The notes: generated from the sequence alone by a model not told the origin. 64,000 nucleotides of DNA from Dawidia cretensis (GCF_018598175.1 NZ_JAHESE010000015.1:62001-126000), one strand, 5' to 3'. Positions 8,594 through 17,756 are shown, counted from the first letter of the stretch. Program-made: numbers and translations.

Positions 8594-8736
8594 GTCCAAC
8601 GTTTAAAGTTTGGCTCAAAGGTTAAAGCTAGGAATGGTAAATTTCAGCTCCAGGTGCTGATGACCTCTTGCTGGAATTTACCATCTTTATTTCTTTTATT
8701 TCAAGTTTTAAACTTTGAGCTTTTAGCGTTGAGCCT
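8594..8736. repeat. Nested inverted repeat in the inositol oxygenase-symporter gap
   Basis: The 164-base gap is filled by two nested inverted repeats. The outer arms (about 8594-8630 and 8702-8736) are imperfect, built of CAACG, TTAAAG and CTCAAAG words. The inner arms are GGTAAATTTCAGC (8636-8648) and GCTGGAATTTACC (8670-8682), with a loop of about 20 bases. As RNA it would form a long stem between two cotranscribed genes. It could be a small palindromic repeat element or an mRNA-processing structure. Confidence 0.6.
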
Positions 8737-8757
8737 TGCGCCCCCTTACCCAACCCT

Positions 8758-10392
8758 ATGAACCGGCTACACCCAGCGGACTATATTGTCTTTTTAATCT
8801 ATTTTGTTCTCGTATCGGCCTACGGCTACTACGTATACAAACGTAAAACCCGCAACACTACAGGCGATTCCAAGGATTTTTTCCTGGCAGAAGGGTCGCT
8901 CACCTGGTGGGCCATCGGCGCATCGCTGATCGCTTCCAACATTTCGGCAGAGCATTTTATCGGCATGTCTGGCTCCGGATTTGCGCTCGGCCTCGCCATC
9001 TCCACGTACGAATGGATGGCTGCCGCCACGCTGATTATCGTGGCCGTGTTCTTCATTCCGATCTATCTTAAGAATAAGATCTATACCATGCCGCAGTTCC
9101 TGGCGCGGCGGTATAACGACACGGTCAGCACCATTATGGCAGTGTTCTGGATACTCGTGTACGTATTTGTGAACCTCACGTCCATTCTCTACCTGGGTGC
9201 CATTGCTATTACGTCCATCTCCACGATCGGTTTCAACTGGTGTATCGCCGGTCTTATCGTCTTCTCGGTTGTCGTTACACTCGGCGGCATGAAGGTGATC
9301 GGTTATACCGATGTCGTACAGGTAGCCGTGCTGCTCATCGGCGGCCTCGTGACCACCTACCTTGCACTGACGCTCCTGGCGGAAAAATCAGGCTATGCCG
9401 CCAACGTATTCACCGGACTCTCCCTGCTACGCGAAAAGGCAGCGACGCATTTTCACATGATCTTCGCCGAGGATCACCCCTATCACAAGGAGCTGCCCGG
9501 CTTGTCTGTGCTCATCGGCGGCATGTGGATCAACAACCTCGCCTATTGGGGATGCAATCAATATATCACCCAACGCGCACTCGGCGCCGACCTCAAAACA
9601 GCGCGCAACGGCATTCTCTTTGCCGCCTTCATCAAGCTCCTCATTCCGGTCATCGCCGTATTACCCGGCATCGCTATGTATGTGCTGCACCAGCAAGGAT
9701 TGTTCCATGAGGACATGACCGACAAGCTTGGCGTCCTCAAACCCGACCATGCCTACCCAACGCTCATGAACCTGCTGCCACCAGGCCTCAAAGGTGTGGC
9801 GTTCGCCGCGCTTACGGCCGCAATAGTAGCGTCTCTCGCCGGCAAAGCCAACAGCATCGCTACCATCTTCTCGCTGGATATCTATAAAAAGTTTTTCAAC
9901 AGGAACGCCAGCGAAAAGACGGTGGTCAGTACCGGCAGGTGGGCTGTGGTCCTGTCGCTGGTCATTGCCGGCATCGTCGCGCCGTCACTGCGCTCGCTCG
10001 ACCAGGCGTATCAATTTATACAGGAATATGTAGGGTTCATCTCCCCCGGCGTGCTCGCCATCTTCCTGATGGGCTTGTTCTGGAGAAGAACCACGGTAGC
10101 CGCGGCGCTGACCGGCACGCTACTCACCATACCCGTATCTACAGTATTAAAATTCCTGCCACAGTGGACCAACGGCGCGTTCCCCGATTACCCCTTCCTC
10201 GATCGCATGACGATCACCTTCTGCTTCATCGTAGCGGTAATGATCGTCATCAGCCTTCTGAAACCGCAGCACGAAAACAAAAGCATACCGGTAGAGATCG
10301 ATCGCCAAATGTTCAAAGTATCACCCGCGTTTATCGTGGGAGCTATTATTATTGTTGGGATTTTAACAGGGCTTTATTCTACATTCTGGTAA
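8758..10392 (+). CDS. Sodium/solute symporter (SSS family)
   Basis: 544 residues from an ATG, with about 13-14 hydrophobic segments. It has the SSS/SGLT signature early in the chain (DFFLAEGSLTWWAIGASLIA, then SNISAEHFIGMSG) and the charged loop LAEKSGYAAN. The family couples uptake of sugars, polyols or other solutes to sodium flow across the inner membrane. It follows myo-inositol oxygenase on the same strand, so myo-inositol or a related polyol is the likely substrate; the sequence alone does not fix this. The separating gap contains a large inverted repeat that may tune relative expression. Confidence 0.9.
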   Translation: MNRLHPADYIVFLIYFVLVSAYGYYVYKRKTRNTTGDSKDFFLAEGSLTWWAIGASLIASNISAEHFIGMSGSGFALGLAISTYEWMAAATLIIVAVFFIPIYLKNKIYTMPQFLARRYNDTVSTIMAVFWILVYVFVNLTSILYLGAIAITSISTIGFNWCIAGLIVFSVVVTLGGMKVIGYTDVVQVAVLLIGGLVTTYLALTLLAEKSGYAANVFTGLSLLREKAATHFHMIFAEDHPYHKELPGLSVLIGGMWINNLAYWGCNQYITQRALGADLKTARNGILFAAFIKLLIPVIAVLPGIAMYVLHQQGLFHEDMTDKLGVLKPDHAYPTLMNLLPPGLKGVAFAALTAAIVASLAGKANSIATIFSLDIYKKFFNRNASEKTVVSTGRWAVVLSLVIAGIVAPSLRSLDQAYQFIQEYVGFISPGVLAIFLMGLFWRRTTVAAALTGTLLTIPVSTVLKFLPQWTNGAFPDYPFLDRMTITFCFIVAVMIVISLLKPQHENKSIPVEIDRQMFKVSPAFIVGAIIIVGILTGLYSTFW

Positions 10393-10669
10393 CAGCGCCT
10401 CAACAATGCTGATCTTCCACCAGGCAGAAGCGTCGACAGCCCACTCGTTATTATTATTGATGTCGAGAATATAATTGTCAAAGGGACGTATTTTCCTTCC
10501 AGCAAGGTTGCGAAACTTTTTTCATCGATCTTTCAAAAGGCGACGCTCGGAATACCATATTAAAACATTATATTAGCTAGGAAGCCCAAGGTACTGTCGT
10601 GAATAGTGCATTAGGCTTTTCGTGTTTTTTGACCTTTTCGAACAATACAACCTGTAAGCTAGGCGACGG
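10393..10669. other. 277-base intergenic region
   Basis: No gene can be supported. On the minus strand a stretch of about 45 codons (from 10512 down into the end of the symporter gene) reads protein-like, with WAVDASAWWKISIVEAL. It has no start or family match that I recognise and may be chance or a decayed gene end. The region should also hold the promoter of the kinase operon starting at 10670, but no clear -33/-7 pair was found. Confidence 0.3.
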
Positions 10670-12112
10670 ATGGTATTCAGAAATTTCCCTATCAAAAAAA
10701 AAATCCGTTGGGTCATTATGCTCACCAGCGCCGCGGTGCTCCTGTTCACATTTTTATCCTACCTCGTTTATGAAGTCGTTACTTTCCGCCAAACCTATGT
10801 GCGACAATTATATACCCTGGGCAGGATCATCTCAACCAATTGTACCGCCGCGCTGGCCTTTGACAATCCGGACGATGCCGGCGAGGTGCTAATGGCTTTG
10901 AAGGCAGAAAAGCACATCGTGGTTGCTGTGCTTTACGACAAGCAGGGCAATCTGTTCTCAAAATATCCCCAGGACTACCCGCTGCAGACCATCCCCAGGG
11001 ACCAGGTCCAATTCCAGGAAGATCACCGGTTCGAAGAATCCCATTTGATCATATTCGAGCCTGTCGTTCAAAACAACAAAACCCTGGGCGTGCTCTATCT
11101 GAAATCAGATATGGACGCCATGTATGACCGGATCGGTCTGTATGCCTCTATTGCCGCAGCGGTGATCGCCATATCGTTTGTCGTGGCTTATTTTTTATCC
11201 AACAAGCTCCAGCAAAGCATCTCCGAGCCGGTACACGCCCTGACGCGCACGGCGAAGACCGTTTCGGAGAAAAAAGACTATTCAGTAAGGGCCACCAAAA
11301 CAGGTAATGACGAGATTGGGTATCTGACCGACGCCTTCAATCAAATGCTGTCCGAGATTCAGACGCAAAACGCCCAGATCCAGCTATTCAATCAAAAGCT
11401 CGAGCTCACCATCGAGCGGAGAACACACGACCTGGAGATCGCCAACAAAGAGTTGGAGGCATTCTCTTACTCGGTCTCACACGATCTGCGCGCGCCACTT
11501 AGGTCCATCAACGGTTTCTCCGGTATCCTGATGGAAGACTACGGTCATCTCCTCGGTGAAGAAGGGATCAAGACGCTGAAATCCATTATGCGAAATGGCA
11601 CCCGCATGGGTCAGCTGATCGACGACCTGCTTGCTTTCTCCAGGCTGGGCAAACAGCACGTGGCCAAGCTCAACCTCAATATGACGGCCCTGGCAAGGAC
11701 CGTATATGACGACCTCAAAGAACAATATGGAAATAAAAGCGAGATCGTGATCAACCCCCTGCCTGAGATCAAAGGAGACCGCAGCATGCTGCGACAGGTC
11801 ATGCAAAACCTTATCTCCAACGCGCTGAAGTACTCCATGAAAAGAGACAAACCCCTTGTCGAGATAGGAGCCTACAGAGAAAATGGCGAGAACGTCTATT
11901 ATGTAAAAGACAACGGCGCCGGGTTCAATATGCAGTACTACGACAAGCTCTTCGGGGTCTTTCAGCGACTGCACAGCGCCACCGATTTTGAAGGTACAGG
12001 CGTGGGGCTGGCCCTTGTGCACCGCATCATTGCCAAACACGACGGAAGGATCTGGGCAGAGGGAAAGGAAAACGAAGGCGCAACCTTCTACTTCTCCCTG
12101 CCGGTAACTTAA
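10670..12112 (+). CDS. Sensor histidine kinase with periplasmic CHASE8 domain
   Basis: 480 residues from an ATG. Order: membrane helix about 14-35, periplasmic domain 36-155, second helix about 160-180, HAMP 181-235, coiled coil, HisKA with the phosphoacceptor His271 ([13 protein letters not shown]), and HATPase_c ending in GVGLALVHRI. The periplasmic part has the layout of CHASE8 (TNCTAALAFDNPDDAGEVLM, then VVAVLYDKQGNLFSKY), the sensor domain of YfiN/TpbB diguanylate cyclases. No REC or GGDEF domain follows. It starts an operon with a receiver protein, a TonB-dependent receptor and a YfiR protein, so YfiR is a likely periplasmic partner. Confidence 0.9.
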   Translation: MVFRNFPIKKKIRWVIMLTSAAVLLFTFLSYLVYEVVTFRQTYVRQLYTLGRIISTNCTAALAFDNPDDAGEVLMALKAEKHIVVAVLYDKQGNLFSKYPQDYPLQTIPRDQVQFQEDHRFEESHLIIFEPVVQNNKTLGVLYLKSDMDAMYDRIGLYASIAAAVIAISFVVAYFLSNKLQQSISEPVHALTRTAKTVSEKKDYSVRATKTGNDEIGYLTDAFNQMLSEIQTQNAQIQLFNQKLELTIERRTHDLEIANKELEAFSYSVSHDLRAPLRSINGFSGILMEDYGHLLGEEGIKTLKSIMRNGTRMGQLIDDLLAFSRLGKQHVAKLNLNMTALARTVYDDLKEQYGNKSEIVINPLPEIKGDRSMLRQVMQNLISNALKYSMKRDKPLVEIGAYRENGENVYYVKDNGAGFNMQYYDKLFGVFQRLHSATDFEGTGVGLALVHRIIAKHDGRIWAEGKENEGATFYFSLPVT

Positions 12113-12130
12113 AAACATACCCAATAACAT

Positions 12131-12580
12131 ATGCATGACTCCATTCATGATGTAGACATTCTCCTGGTCGAAGACAATCCCGACGATGCCGCGCTGGTGA
12201 TTCGCGCATTAAAAAAATGCAACCTCGGCAACAAGCTTATCCATTTGTCCGACGGCGAGCAAGCCCTGAATTTCCTGTTCGGCAAAGGTGAGTTCTCGGA
12301 ACGCGAGGTCGAAGAAGATAAACCGCGCGTAATCCTGCTTGATCTGAAGATGCCGAAAGTAGACGGACTTCAGGTGTTGAAGGCAGTCCGCGAAGACCCC
12401 AGGACCAGGGTCATACCCGTGGTCATCATGACCTCTTCCGCGGAGGAAAAAGATATTGTGAATACGTACAACTCCGGGGTAAACGCCTATGTCGTCAAAC
12501 CAGTCGGCTTCGACAATTTTTCGAAAGCCGTGGCCGAGCTGGGTATGTTTTGGCTATTGGTCAACCAGTCCTCGAGATAA
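12131..12580 (+). CDS. Single-domain response regulator (Rcp1-like)
   Basis: 149 residues, a receiver domain only. Phosphoacceptor Asp71 ([13 protein letters not shown]), the acidic pocket in VEDNPDD, the switch residues TSS and the lysine of VVKPVGF are all present. Such proteins relay phosphate or act by protein contact. It begins 18 bases after the CHASE8 kinase, its evident cognate partner, and ends three bases before the TonB-dependent receptor. It is clearly paralogous to the receiver encoded at 27870-28301, sharing an unusual C-terminal tail (AELGMFWLLVNQ here, [12 protein letters not shown] there). Confidence 0.9.
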   Translation: MHDSIHDVDILLVEDNPDDAALVIRALKKCNLGNKLIHLSDGEQALNFLFGKGEFSEREVEEDKPRVILLDLKMPKVDGLQVLKAVREDPRTRVIPVVIMTSSAEEKDIVNTYNSGVNAYVVKPVGFDNFSKAVAELGMFWLLVNQSSR

Positions 12581-12583
12581 GAC

Positions 12584-14527
12584 ATGAAACGACAACCCCA
12601 TACGCGCAGTGTCAAATGGGTCAGGACCGCCACGCCGATCCTGATGTGCATTTTCTGCATCAATGTCCATCCCGTTAAAAGCCAGGATCTGGAGGTGAAA
12701 AAGCTCAAGGCATTGAGCATGGAAGAGTTGATGGAAATAGAGGTGATCTCTGTTTCAAAACGCAAAGAAAAGATCCTCGAGGCCGCCTCTGCCGTTCAGG
12801 TGATCACCTACGAGGATATTCGCAATTCCGGCGTAACGAGTTTGCCCGAAGCGCTGACGTTAGCCACAAACCTGCAGGTAGCCCAGGTCAATGCCAGCCA
12901 GTGGGCCATCAGCGCGCGTGGTTTTAACAATGTGTTGGCCAACAAGCTACTGGTACTGATCGATGGCCGGGTGGTGTATACACCGATGTATGCCGGCGTG
13001 TTCTGGGATGTGCAAAACCTCGTGCTCGAGGACATCGAACGGATTGAAGTGATCAGCGGGCCCGGGGGTACGATGTGGGGTGCCAATGCCGTCAATGGTG
13101 TGATCAACATCATCACCAAAAACACCCGCGAAACCCAGGGCCTCTATGCAGAAGCAGCCGCAGGAACGGAGCTTCGCGGCCTGGGCAGCCTGCGCTATGG
13201 TGGAAAGTTTTCAGATAAACTGTCGTACCGTATATATGGCACAACATTCAGACGCGACAACACCATGTTCCGCGATAGCATAGAAGCCACCGACGACTGG
13301 CAGGTAGCGCAGACCGGGCTGCGGCTGGATTGGGAACCTACGGCCAATGACGCGGTAACTTTTCAGTCCAATTTCTATGACGATCGCCCCGATCCGGACG
13401 GCGATCATCCCGTGGTGGCCAGTGGATCCAATGCTCTCGCACGATGGAACCACTCCGTTTCAGAACGCTCGGATGTCCAATTGCAAATGTTCTATGACAA
13501 AACGTGGCGCGACTTCCGGAATGGTTTTGCCGAGAAACTCCATACATATGATATCGAAGGTGTATCACGGCTTGCCCTCGGAAAAAGACACATCCTGCTG
13601 TACGGACTTGGCTTCCGGATGATGGATTACAATGTGAGAAACCTGGAGCTATTCGCTTTTAAACCGGCACAAAAATCACTGTATCTTTATAACGCTTTTG
13701 TTCAGGACGAAATCTCCCTGGCCAAAGAAAAGCTCCGTCTTACCCTGGGATTGAAAGTAGAGCGAAATACCTATACCGGCTTCCAGTATCAGCCCAATGT
13801 GCGGCTCACCTGGATGGCATCACCAAGCCAAACCGTCTGGTTCGCGGTGTCCAGGGCCGTGAGAAATCCCGCACGCATAGACCGCGAGTTTTTTCTCTAC
13901 CTCACTCCTGAGCTTCCCTTCATTGCCGGCAGCAATTTTCAATCCGAGAAGCTGATCGCCTATGAGCTGGGGTGGAAAGCAAAAACTCATTACAATCTTA
14001 CCGTGTCCGTGTCGGCTTTTTACAACCGGTATGACGACATTCGCAGTGTCGAACCCGGGCCGCCACCGTTTGGCATTCCTGTTACGTTCGGCAATGGGGT
14101 GAAAGGCGATACGCATGGTGTCGAGTTATTTCTGACGTATCCTGTTACGTCGTCATGGAAACTTCGGTTCGGCTATACGTACCTGAACAAAGATCTCACG
14201 CTCAAACCCGGCAGCGCCGATATGAATAACGGTACGGCCGAAAGCAATGATCCCAACGACCAGGCATTGCTTCAATCCACCGTTCAATTGTTTAAAGGAC
14301 TGCGGTTAGGCACCGTGCTGCGCTATGTCGGCAGGTTACCCGAGCCCTATGTATCCGAGTATGCCGACCTCGATGTGAGCATCGCCTTGAAAGTAACCCG
14401 CAGGATCGAACTAAACGTAACCGGGCAGAACCTCCTGCAAGATCATCATACGGAGTTCATCCCGGACAACCCCGCGCCGAAAGACATCGAGCGGGGTGTA
14501 TATGGAAAATTGATATGCAGATTCTGA
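12584..14527 (+). CDS. TonB-dependent receptor
   Basis: 647 residues with a signal peptide of about 33 residues ending near VKSQ. A TonB-box-like segment and short linker lead into a plug domain (VITYEDIRNSGVTSLPEAL, VLIDGRVVYTPMYAGVFWD, then RIEVISGPGGTMWGANAVNG). A beta-barrel follows to the end, with the final residues KLICRF ending in phenylalanine as barrel proteins do. There is no carboxypeptidase-like N-terminal domain, so it is not SusC-like. The ligand is unknown. It overlaps the YfiR-family gene by 13 bases, so the two are translationally linked. It may give outer-membrane input to the kinase/YfiR unit. Confidence 0.9.
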   Translation: MKRQPHTRSVKWVRTATPILMCIFCINVHPVKSQDLEVKKLKALSMEELMEIEVISVSKRKEKILEAASAVQVITYEDIRNSGVTSLPEALTLATNLQVAQVNASQWAISARGFNNVLANKLLVLIDGRVVYTPMYAGVFWDVQNLVLEDIERIEVISGPGGTMWGANAVNGVINIITKNTRETQGLYAEAAAGTELRGLGSLRYGGKFSDKLSYRIYGTTFRRDNTMFRDSIEATDDWQVAQTGLRLDWEPTANDAVTFQSNFYDDRPDPDGDHPVVASGSNALARWNHSVSERSDVQLQMFYDKTWRDFRNGFAEKLHTYDIEGVSRLALGKRHILLYGLGFRMMDYNVRNLELFAFKPAQKSLYLYNAFVQDEISLAKEKLRLTLGLKVERNTYTGFQYQPNVRLTWMASPSQTVWFAVSRAVRNPARIDREFFLYLTPELPFIAGSNFQSEKLIAYELGWKAKTHYNLTVSVSAFYNRYDDIRSVEPGPPPFGIPVTFGNGVKGDTHGVELFLTYPVTSSWKLRFGYTYLNKDLTLKPGSADMNNGTAESNDPNDQALLQSTVQLFKGLRLGTVLRYVGRLPEPYVSEYADLDVSIALKVTRRIELNVTGQNLLQDHHTEFIPDNPAPKDIERGVYGKLICRF

Positions 14528-15105
14528 AAAAACTTTTTATCAGCCGGCCTACAAGCCCCGGCTCCGCAGCAATACTGTGCATGGCCATTGTGACCCTTAT
14601 GGTCCTGCCCGGTATGCGTACCCCTTTTCAGGAGACATCAGAAAGCAAGGCCAACCAGGTAAAAGCAGTCTTTCTCTATAACTTCACACAATTCGTGGTA
14701 TGGCCGCAGCGCATATTCAACAACGAAACCTCGCCTTTCGTCATCGGCGTGCTCGGAGAAAACACTTTTGGACCCTACCTGAATGAGGTCATTGAAAGCG
14801 AAGGAGTTGACGGGCATCCCATTGTTGTCAGGCACTACAAGAGCATCACGCCCGATATCGACGAATGCCAGATCCTGTTTATTGACAAATCCTTCCCAGC
14901 CGTCAAGCAAGCCATCGAAAGCCTCAAAGGCAAACCCGTGCTGACCGTGAGTGATAGCGAAAACTTCATGCGTCACGCCGGCATGCTACGATTCTACATC
15001 GAAGGCGGCAAGCTCAGGATCGAGATCAACCAGGAAGCCTCCCATAAATCCGGTCTCGAGGTCAGCTCCAAGCTACTGCGGATAGCCACGTTGTACAAAG
15101 AGTAA
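14515..15105 (+). CDS. YfiR/HmsC-family periplasmic protein (DUF4154)
   Basis: 196 residues. The start overlaps the end of the receptor gene; an N-terminal signal-anchor (ILCMAIVTLMVLPG) precedes the mature domain. The YfiR hallmark NQVKAVFLYNFTQFVVWP, followed by FVIGVLGENTFGPYL, is intact, as is the closing SGLEVSSKLLRIATL. In Pseudomonas, YfiR sits in the periplasm and inhibits YfiN by binding its CHASE8 domain. Here the same operon encodes a histidine kinase with a CHASE8-like domain, so inhibition of that kinase is the natural inference. The two cysteine pairs of the Pseudomonas protein are not evident; I see a single Cys in the mature part (DECQIL). Confidence 0.9.
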   Translation: MQILKKLFISRPTSPGSAAILCMAIVTLMVLPGMRTPFQETSESKANQVKAVFLYNFTQFVVWPQRIFNNETSPFVIGVLGENTFGPYLNEVIESEGVDGHPIVVRHYKSITPDIDECQILFIDKSFPAVKQAIESLKGKPVLTVSDSENFMRHAGMLRFYIEGGKLRIEINQEASHKSGLEVSSKLLRIATLYKE

Positions 15106-15714
15106 TGTTCGTGTAACACGTCACTTCGCAGCCAGCCTGTCTTTATACTTTGCATAGAGTGCTTTTGCCACAGCAGCGGAATTGCCCACCGGCACGGCCG
15201 GATATTTTTGGGAAGTAGCATTGGCCTATTGTCGGTTGAGTATTCATGAAGCTTGCTTTCCTTGTCACCCCAGAGCGTTATCAGGTCCCTGGCGTTGAAT
15301 TCATAGAGGTCCTGCTCGTGGTCGACGAAGATCGCCCAGGCCCTGAAGAGCTCGCGCGGATCGTAATCCAGCTTGGTCAGCACCGTGCCCCTCGCTCCGA
15401 CAAAGTGGGGCGGACCACGATGATTGACTCCGGTGTGCCTTCGCTAAGCCCACCGTTATACACCGTCCGCTCCAGGATCTGCCCTGTGCACTGTTGTTGC
15501 CGAATTCTGTGTATTCCTATTTACCGAAATTTGTGCATTGCTAATTGCCAATTACACCACGGGATGTTGACATAATCTCTCAGCTAAATCCACCTTACAG
15601 TCTACCGAAAACAATTTCATTGGTTAGGCTACGTAATCCACTATTTAGGCTACTTTTTAAAAACGGCTGTTAATGATATTTGCTCCACCTAACAGGAATT
15701 ACCAAATAAAATAG
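15106..15714. other. 609-base region with gene remnant, otherwise empty
   Basis: Apart from the decayed minus-strand gene at 15121-15480, this region has no supported gene. From about 15560 the sequence becomes AT-richer up to the alpha/beta-hydrolase start at 15715. That change marks the left limit of a stretch with different base composition. Confidence 0.45.
15121..15480 (-). pseudogene. Decayed gene remnant, unrecognised
   Basis: Protein-like sequence on the minus strand runs across three frames. One piece is QILERTVYNGGLSEGTPESI, the second is VLTKLDYDPRELFRAW followed by DHEQDLYEFNARDLITLWG, and the third is KYPAVPVGNSAAVAKALYA followed by KYKDRLAAK and a stop at 15121. At least two frameshifts are needed to join them. 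The tail looks like a natural protein C-terminus. I cannot name the family. It converges on the YfiR gene, and 5' parts are missing. Confidence 0.55.
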
Positions 15715-16815
15715 ATGTCTACTGACGAAACACCTCCACACAAAAGGCGGACGTTCTTGAAAAATGTTGCCACGATCGCGGGGATCAGCATGATCGCACC
15801 ACTTGCCAACTCAGCATCAACGTTTAATCATGAAAACGCCATTGAACAAAACCCAGAAAACAACAAACAAAAAAACGAATCAAACCCTATGAAGCATGTT
15901 AAAAAAGATGTTCCGTTCATTACCTACACACCGGTAGTCATTCCCGTTCCAGGCCGTCAGGTAGATCTCGAAATGAAAATATCTGCGCCTGCTACAGGCA
16001 ACAATCTGCCGATCTTGGTTTTCTCACACGGTCATGGTCCCTCAACCTTCCTATCTTCACTGAAGGGCTATAATCCACTGATTGAGTTTTATGCCGCCCA
16101 AGGATTTGTTGTCATTCAGCCTACACACCAAAACTCAAAAACGTTGAATCTTAATCTGAATGGACCTGAAGGGCCATTGTTCTGGAAATCACGCGCACAG
16201 GATATGCACTTCATTGTCGATCATCTTGATCACATCGCCGCTGCGGTTCCCGGATTGAGCAGTCGCATCGACAAGACACGAATCGCAGCCATGGGACATT
16301 CAATGGGAGGTCATACATTGTGTATGCTCTCTGGCATGACAGTAACAGATCCATTAAGTGGTGAGAAAGTGCATCTACCTGAACCAAGATTCAAGGCTAG
16401 AGTAATATTAGCCGCTCCAGGTAAGGGGTCAGACCTGGCTGCATTCGCATCAGAACACTATCCTGTGCTTAAGAATAATGACCTTGCAACGATGACATTG
16501 CCAGCGTTGGTGGTTGCCGGTGATAAGGACAAGAATCCAAATTTCTCAGATCGTGATGATTGGCGCGCTGATCCATACACGTTCAGCAAAGGTCCTAAAT
16601 GTATGTTTACCATCTTTGGCGCAGAGCACATGCTTGGTGGAATTTCGGGCTACGACGTAGCGGAAACTTCCGATGAAAATCCAGAACGTGTTGCCTTCGT
16701 TAGAGAATCCATTCTTGCGTATCTTCGTAGTACGCTCTATTCAAACGATTCGAGCTGGGAAGATCTGAAGAAAGAAGTAAACGGCGGAACGAAAGGGCGG
16801 ATTGACTGCAAGTAA
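15715..16815 (+). CDS. Tat-exported alpha/beta-hydrolase
   Basis: 366 residues. The N-terminus has a twin-arginine signal (KRRTFLKNVATIAGISMIAP). The hydrolase fold shows an oxyanion segment (LVFSHGHGPS), the nucleophile elbow GHSMGG with Ser196, a likely acid in VVAGDKDKN and a late histidine in FGAEHMLGG. It resembles dienelactone-hydrolase/chlorophyllase-like esterases; the substrate is unknown. Base composition is AT-richer than the neighbours. An AraC regulator follows 20 bases downstream. The pair sits between gene remnants beside tRNA-Asp, which suggests acquisition by transfer. Confidence 0.85.
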   Translation: MSTDETPPHKRRTFLKNVATIAGISMIAPLANSASTFNHENAIEQNPENNKQKNESNPMKHVKKDVPFITYTPVVIPVPGRQVDLEMKISAPATGNNLPILVFSHGHGPSTFLSSLKGYNPLIEFYAAQGFVVIQPTHQNSKTLNLNLNGPEGPLFWKSRAQDMHFIVDHLDHIAAAVPGLSSRIDKTRIAAMGHSMGGHTLCMLSGMTVTDPLSGEKVHLPEPRFKARVILAAPGKGSDLAAFASEHYPVLKNNDLATMTLPALVVAGDKDKNPNFSDRDDWRADPYTFSKGPKCMFTIFGAEHMLGGISGYDVAETSDENPERVAFVRESILAYLRSTLYSNDSSWEDLKKEVNGGTKGRIDCK

Positions 16816-16835
16816 TATAGTTTAATTGGGATGCA

Positions 16836-17756
16836 ATGAGTAAAATGGAGATCATGACACACAAATTTGGTTCACTGTCCGACCTGCATGAGGTGTTAGG
16901 CCTGCCTGCACCATTGCATCCCTTGATAACCTTGATAAATAATGTTGATGCTCACGTTCCGCTTGAGAACTTGCCCAATCCGCATGTGCTTAATTTTTAT
17001 AAAATCTCTTATAAAGTGAATTTTCGTGGGAGCTTTAAATACGGTCAACATTTCTATGATTTCAATGATGGAGGCATGTTCTTTGTTTCTCCAAACCAAT
17101 TCGTAGGCGATCATGACAGGACAAAAGATCATTCTTGCTTCTCCTTGCTCATTCACTCCGATTTCCTGCTGCCTTATCCATTATCAAAAAAAATCAAGCT
17201 TTATGGGTTCTTCTCATATTCCGCTAATGAAGCGTTATACCTCTCGGCAAGCGAAAGGAATGTTATTATGTCAGTATATAAAATTATTGAGCATGAACTC
17301 AACAATAACAAAGACGACTTCAGTCAGGATGTAATTATTTCCCAAATCGAGTTGTTGCTCAATTATTCAAACCGGTTTTATAAACGCCAATTTACAACCC
17401 GGCAAGAGGTAGGTAATGACCTATTGCGAAAACTCGAAGAAATTCTTAATTCTTACTTTAATACCGAGCAGACAATTAAGTCAGGCGGCATTCCGACTGT
17501 AGCCTTCCTTGCCGAGCAACTCAAGCTTACGCCAAGCTATCTGAGTGATATGTTGCGTTCTTTAACAGGACTGAACGCACAACAACATATCCATCAAAAA
17601 CTCATAGAAAGAGCCAAATATAAATTGTCAACTAGTCAGTTGACCGTAGCCGAAATTGCCTACCAGCTAGGCTTTGAACACCCGCAATCGTTCAGCAAGT
17701 TTTTCAAGCTTAAGACAAAACTTTCTCCCCTGAAATTCCGGCGAACTTCAAACTGA
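16836..17756 (+). CDS. AraC-family transcriptional regulator
   Basis: 306 residues from an ATG. The last 100 residues form a double helix-turn-helix (VAFLAEQLKLTPSYLSDML, then TVAEIAYQLGFEHPQSFSKF). The first 190 residues resemble an AraC-type cupin sensing domain (GQHFYDFNDGGMFFVSPNQF). It is AT-rich like the hydrolase gene 20 bases upstream, with which it is likely cotranscribed and which it may control. AraC proteins of this layout are often next to oxidoreductases or esterases. The inducer is unknown. Confidence 0.9.
   Translation: MSKMEIMTHKFGSLSDLHEVLGLPAPLHPLITLINNVDAHVPLENLPNPHVLNFYKISYKVNFRGSFKYGQHFYDFNDGGMFFVSPNQFVGDHDRTKDHSCFSLLIHSDFLLPYPLSKKIKLYGFFSYSANEALYLSASERNVIMSVYKIIEHELNNNKDDFSQDVIISQIELLLNYSNRFYKRQFTTRQEVGNDLLRKLEEILNSYFNTEQTIKSGGIPTVAFLAEQLKLTPSYLSDMLRSLTGLNAQQHIHQKLIERAKYKLSTSQLTVAEIAYQLGFEHPQSFSKFFKLKTKLSPLKFRRTSN

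Noticed and set aside
11477-12148. A 223-codon minus-strand frame across the kinase 3' end
   Set aside because: It lies over the conserved HisKA/HATPase region and has no independent support.
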